Assembly (NCBI GenBank): GCA_030152405.1
Contig: JASLJL010000061.1
Span: 1-8,417 of the forward strand
DNA: 8,417 bases
Direction of reading: 5' to 3'
DNA from: Gordonia sp. (in: high G+C Gram-positive bacteria)
GTDB lineage: Bacteria > Actinomycetota > Actinomycetes > Mycobacteriales > Mycobacteriaceae
Part shown: one piece after another, positions 6,251 to 8,417 of the stretch
How positions within the stretch are numbered: position 1 is the first letter of the stretch
Layout of the letters: every line of letters starts with the position of its first letter
Notes under the pieces: model-generated
Database searches by the model: none
What the model was told of the DNA's origin: nothing
What the model saw: the letters and a program-made list of their open reading frames with translations, nothing else
Made by a program: the position numbers and the translations under genes

Positions 6251-7687
6251 TTACAACTGAATGCTGGTGATCTCGGTGAACTCTTCGAGTCCGACGGGTC
6301 CGAGTTCTCGGCCGAGTCCGGAGGCCTTCCAGCCGCCGAACGGTGCACGCGGATTGAACGGCGCGCCGTTCACGTCCACCTGACCGGTGTCGATGCGCGC
6401 CGCGACGGCGATCGCGCGGTCGGTGTCGCCGGACCAGACGGCTCCGGCTAGGCCGTACTCGCTGTCGTTCGCGAGTTGCACGGCGTGGTCGTCGCCGTCG
6501 TGCGGGAGCACGACGACGATCGGACCGAAGATCTCGTCGCGGACCGCCGGGTCGTCGGCCGGAAGGTCGGCGAGGACGGTGGGGGCGACGAAGTGTCCTC
6601 CCGGGAACTCCGGCAGGGGATCGGGGCCGCCGCACACGAGGCGCGCGCCTCGGGCGAGGGCGCCGTCGATCGCGGAGACGATCGACGTGCGCTGGGCGGC
6701 GGAGATGACGGGCCCGATGTCGGTGGACTCGTCGGTGGGATCGCCGACGCGCATGGCGGCGACGGCGTCGGCGGCGATCGCCAGGGCGTCCTCGTACCGG
6801 CCGCGGGGGACCAGCAGTCGTGACCACGCACTGCACGTCTGACCGGAGTTCAGCAGACCTGCGGCGACGCTGGTGCGGATCGCCTCGTCGAGGTCGGCGT
6901 CGTCGAGGACCACGCTGGCCGACTTGCCGCCGAGCTCGAGGCACGCGCGCTTGATGTTCTGGGCGGCGGCCACCGCGATGGTCTTGCCGACACCGGTGGA
7001 GCCGGTGAACGACACCACGTCGACGCCGGGATGCTCCGCGAGGGCCGCGCCGACGACCCGTCCGGGGCCGGGGACCAGGGAGAACACGCCCGCGGGCACG
7101 CCGGCCGCGATCGCGGCGTCGGCGAATAGGTAGGTCGACAGCGGTGTGAGCTCAGCCGGCTTCACCACGATGGGGCAGCCGGCGGCCAACGCGGCGCCCG
7201 CCTTGGCGACCAGCTGATAGAACGGGTAGTTCCACGGCGTGATCGCTGCGACGACGCCGGCGGCTCGACGCAGGACGCGGGAGTTCCCGATCGTCGTCTG
7301 CCATTCGAAGGTGCGGGCCAGGCCCGCGAAGTCGGCCATGATCTCGATGCCCAGGTCGATGTGGGCCTCACGAGCCACAGTGAGCGGAGCGCCCACCTCG
7401 GCGACCGTCGCTGCGACGAGATCGTCCCGTCGCGCACGGAGCTCGGAGACGAGGGCGTCGAGCACGTCTGCGCGATGAGCGGGCGTAGCCGTGCTCCACT
7501 CGGCGAGGGCGTCGCGCGCCGCGGTAACCGCGTCGTCGACGTCGGCGACGGTGCACGACGCGGAGGTGCCGATCGTCGCGCCGGTCGCCGGATCGTGCAC
7601 GTCGACGGTCTCGCCGACGACGCGCCATTCGCCGCCGATGAGCGCGGCGTCGCGCTGCCATCCGGTGACGGAGGTGGTCGTGGTCAT
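6251..7687 (-). CDS. NAD(P)+-dependent aldehyde dehydrogenase
   Basis: This 478-residue protein oxidises an aldehyde to its carboxylic acid. All key elements of the superfamily are visible: the oxyanion Asn153 in TPWNYPF, cofactor-binding Lys176 in VVKPAE, the nucleotide loop FTGSTGVG (227-234), the general base Glu251 in LELGGKSA, the nucleophile Cys285 in NSGQTCSA, EIFGP (385-389), and the C-terminal NPRAPFGGWKASGLGRELG (445-463). The ATG at 7685-7687 has a strong Shine-Dalgarno AAGGAG (plus-strand 7694-7699) 6 bases upstream. It lies 25 bases after the CoA ligase gene and 41 bases before the acyl-CoA dehydrogenase gene, so it is the middle gene of an operon. Its likely role is to oxidise the aldehyde made by the amine oxidase or by the ThDP decarboxylase (inference). 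Candidate substrates are 4-guanidinobutanal, 4-aminobutanal or another amine-derived aldehyde. Confidence 0.95.
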   Translation of the reverse strand: MTTTTSVTGWQRDAALIGGEWRVVGETVDVHDPATGATIGTSASCTVADVDDAVTAARDALAEWSTATPAHRADVLDALVSELRARRDDLVAATVAEVGAPLTVAREAHIDLGIEIMADFAGLARTFEWQTTIGNSRVLRRAAGVVAAITPWNYPFYQLVAKAGAALAAGCPIVVKPAELTPLSTYLFADAAIAAGVPAGVFSLVPGPGRVVGAALAEHPGVDVVSFTGSTGVGKTIAVAAAQNIKRACLELGGKSASVVLDDADLDEAIRTSVAAGLLNSGQTCSAWSRLLVPRGRYEDALAIAADAVAAMRVGDPTDESTDIGPVISAAQRTSIVSAIDGALARGARLVCGGPDPLPEFPGGHFVAPTVLADLPADDPAVRDEIFGPIVVVLPHDGDDHAVQLANDSEYGLAGAVWSGDTDRAIAVAARIDTGQVDVNGAPFNPRAPFGGWKASGLGRELGPVGLEEFTEITSIQL

Positions 7688-7712
7688 GAGCTGCTCCTTC
7701 CTGTGGTTGTGG

Positions 7713-8417
7713 TCAGTTGTCGGTGACGATGAGCGCGTCGAGTGCGAGGACTCCGGTCGGCGTCACCCGCACCGGGTTCAGTTCGATCTCGCTGATCCGG
7801 GGGTCCCGGGCGGCGAGCCGCGAGACCGCCGCGACGACGTCGGCGAGGGCCGCGACGTCGGTGGCGGGCTTGCCGCGCCAGCCGCCGAGCAGCTTGTGTG
7901 CCTTGAGGCGTCCCAGCATCGCGGCCGCGGTGTCGGCGTCGACCGGCGCAGCCTCCATCACGACGTCCGCGTACACCTCGGTCGCGACGCCGCCCGTGCC
8001 GACGGTCACGGTGACGCCGAGGTCGGGATGGCGCTGGCAGCCGATGAGGACCTCCACGCCGTCCTCGCGGGTGTCCATCTCCTCGAGGACGTAGTCGCCG
8101 TCGCCGAGCCGGTGATGCATGTCGGTGAAGACGGCTTCGACGTCGCCGGCGCCCACGCCGACCTTCACACCGCCGACCTCGCTCTTGTGCTCCAGCCACG
8201 CGGCTTTGAGAACCAGGGGAGCGGTCAGGGTCGCTGCGGCGGAGACCGCTTCGACGACGTTGGTCACGACCGCGCCGGCCGGGAACGAGACGCCTTCGGC
8301 GAGGAGCCGTGCGCGGGCGTTCCAGTACCCGTCGGTGGCGGCGTCGTCGCCGACGGAGCCGGGCTGTCCGGCGGTGAGGTCGCGCACCGGATCGCGGTAG
8401 ACGGCGGTGCCCGACAG
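7713..8417 (-). CDS. Acyl-CoA synthetase (NDP-forming type), C-terminal ATP-grasp part; truncated by window edge
   Basis: The frame is open to the right edge, leaving the last 234 residues of a protein whose family members are usually about 690-720 residues. The visible part is the ATP-grasp (acetyl-CoA synthetase beta) domain: PLVLKAAWLEHKSEVGGVKV (fragment residues 67-86) matches the family signature around the HKS/HKT-x-VGGV motif, EEMDTREDGVEVLIG follows, and SEIELNPVRVTPTGVLALDA (209-228) is the typical metal-binding and C-terminal strand. The CoA-binding and succinyl-CoA ligase-like domains would lie beyond 8417. The enzyme should convert a carboxylate, ATP and CoA to acyl-CoA, ADP and phosphate. 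It is upstream of the aldehyde dehydrogenase (25-base gap), so it plausibly activates the acid that enzyme makes, for the downstream acyl-CoA dehydrogenase. Whether it is a single chain or a separate beta subunit cannot be seen here. Confidence 0.88.
   Translation of the reverse strand: MSGTAVYRDPVRDLTAGQPGSVGDDAATDGYWNARARLLAEGVSFPAGAVVTNVVEAVSAAATLTAPLVLKAAWLEHKSEVGGVKVGVGAGDVEAVFTDMHHRLGDGDYVLEEMDTREDGVEVLIGCQRHPDLGVTVTVGTGGVATEVYADVVMEAAPVDADTAAAMLGRLKAHKLLGGWRGKPATDVAALADVVAAVSRLAARDPRISEIELNPVRVTPTGVLALDALIVTDN

Noticed and set aside
3883..6260. Plus-strand frames of about 425 residues across the tetR and acyl-CoA dehydrogenase genes
   Set aside because: They are shadows of clear minus-strand genes, span a terminator and promoter, and show low-complexity Arg- or Gly/Leu/Asp-rich protein with no recognisable family.
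6210..6944. In-frame upstream extension of the acyl-CoA dehydrogenase, giving a 631-residue fusion
   Set aside because: The extra 245 residues are Arg/Pro-rich out-of-frame translation of the aldehyde dehydrogenase gene. The true start at 6209 has a ribosome site and matches the family N-terminus.
1..8417. CRISPR arrays, tRNA/rRNA genes, insertion sequences, phage or toxin-antitoxin genes
   Set aside because: No regularly spaced repeats, cloverleaf-like segments, transposase or integrase motifs, or terminal inverted repeats were seen on either strand. Nearly all of the window is explained by seven genes, one small gene and short regulatory gaps.

Overview
The window is high-GC DNA with GC-rich third codon positions, GTG as well as ATG starts, and mostly tightly packed genes. 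This fits an actinobacterium. The gene set resembles mycolic-acid-containing genera such as Gordonia or Rhodococcus, but the genus is an impression and was not computed. No tRNA, rRNA, CRISPR array, insertion sequence or phage gene is visible. The content is a catabolic (amine/2-oxoacid to acyl-CoA) locus.

Layout. (1) 3-1091, plus strand: C-terminal two thirds of a thiamine-diphosphate-dependent 2-oxoacid decarboxylase of the acetolactate synthase/AruI type; its N-terminus lies to the left. (2) 1102-1138: a perfect 16-bp hairpin that can terminate both convergent transcripts. (3) 1173-2809, minus strand: an NCS1-family permease, preceded by and translationally coupled to a 54-residue single-span membrane protein. 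(4) 2810-2939: a divergent promoter region with an AT-rich promoter and palindromic operator-like sites. (5) 2940-4325, plus strand: a flavin monoamine oxidase. (6) 4330-4923, minus strand: a TetR/BetI-type repressor whose promoter carries a palindrome resembling those in the divergent region. (7) 4991-5034: an intrinsic terminator (minus strand). (8) 5049-8417, minus strand: a three-gene operon in the order ATP-grasp acyl-CoA ligase (C-terminal part, running off the right edge), NAD(P)-dependent aldehyde dehydrogenase, acyl-CoA dehydrogenase.

How the genes may work together (inference): the permease, perhaps with its small partner, imports a nitrogenous substrate. The amine oxidase converts an amine to an aldehyde, and the ThDP enzyme converts a 2-oxoacid to an aldehyde. 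The aldehyde dehydrogenase yields the acid, the ATP-grasp ligase makes the CoA thioester, and the acyl-CoA dehydrogenase starts beta-oxidation-like breakdown. One attractive but unproven fit is arginine/agmatine catabolism: 2-ketoarginine decarboxylation and agmatine oxidation would both give 4-guanidinobutanal. The TetR protein is the obvious local regulator, because similar palindromes sit at its own promoter and at the permease/oxidase promoters.
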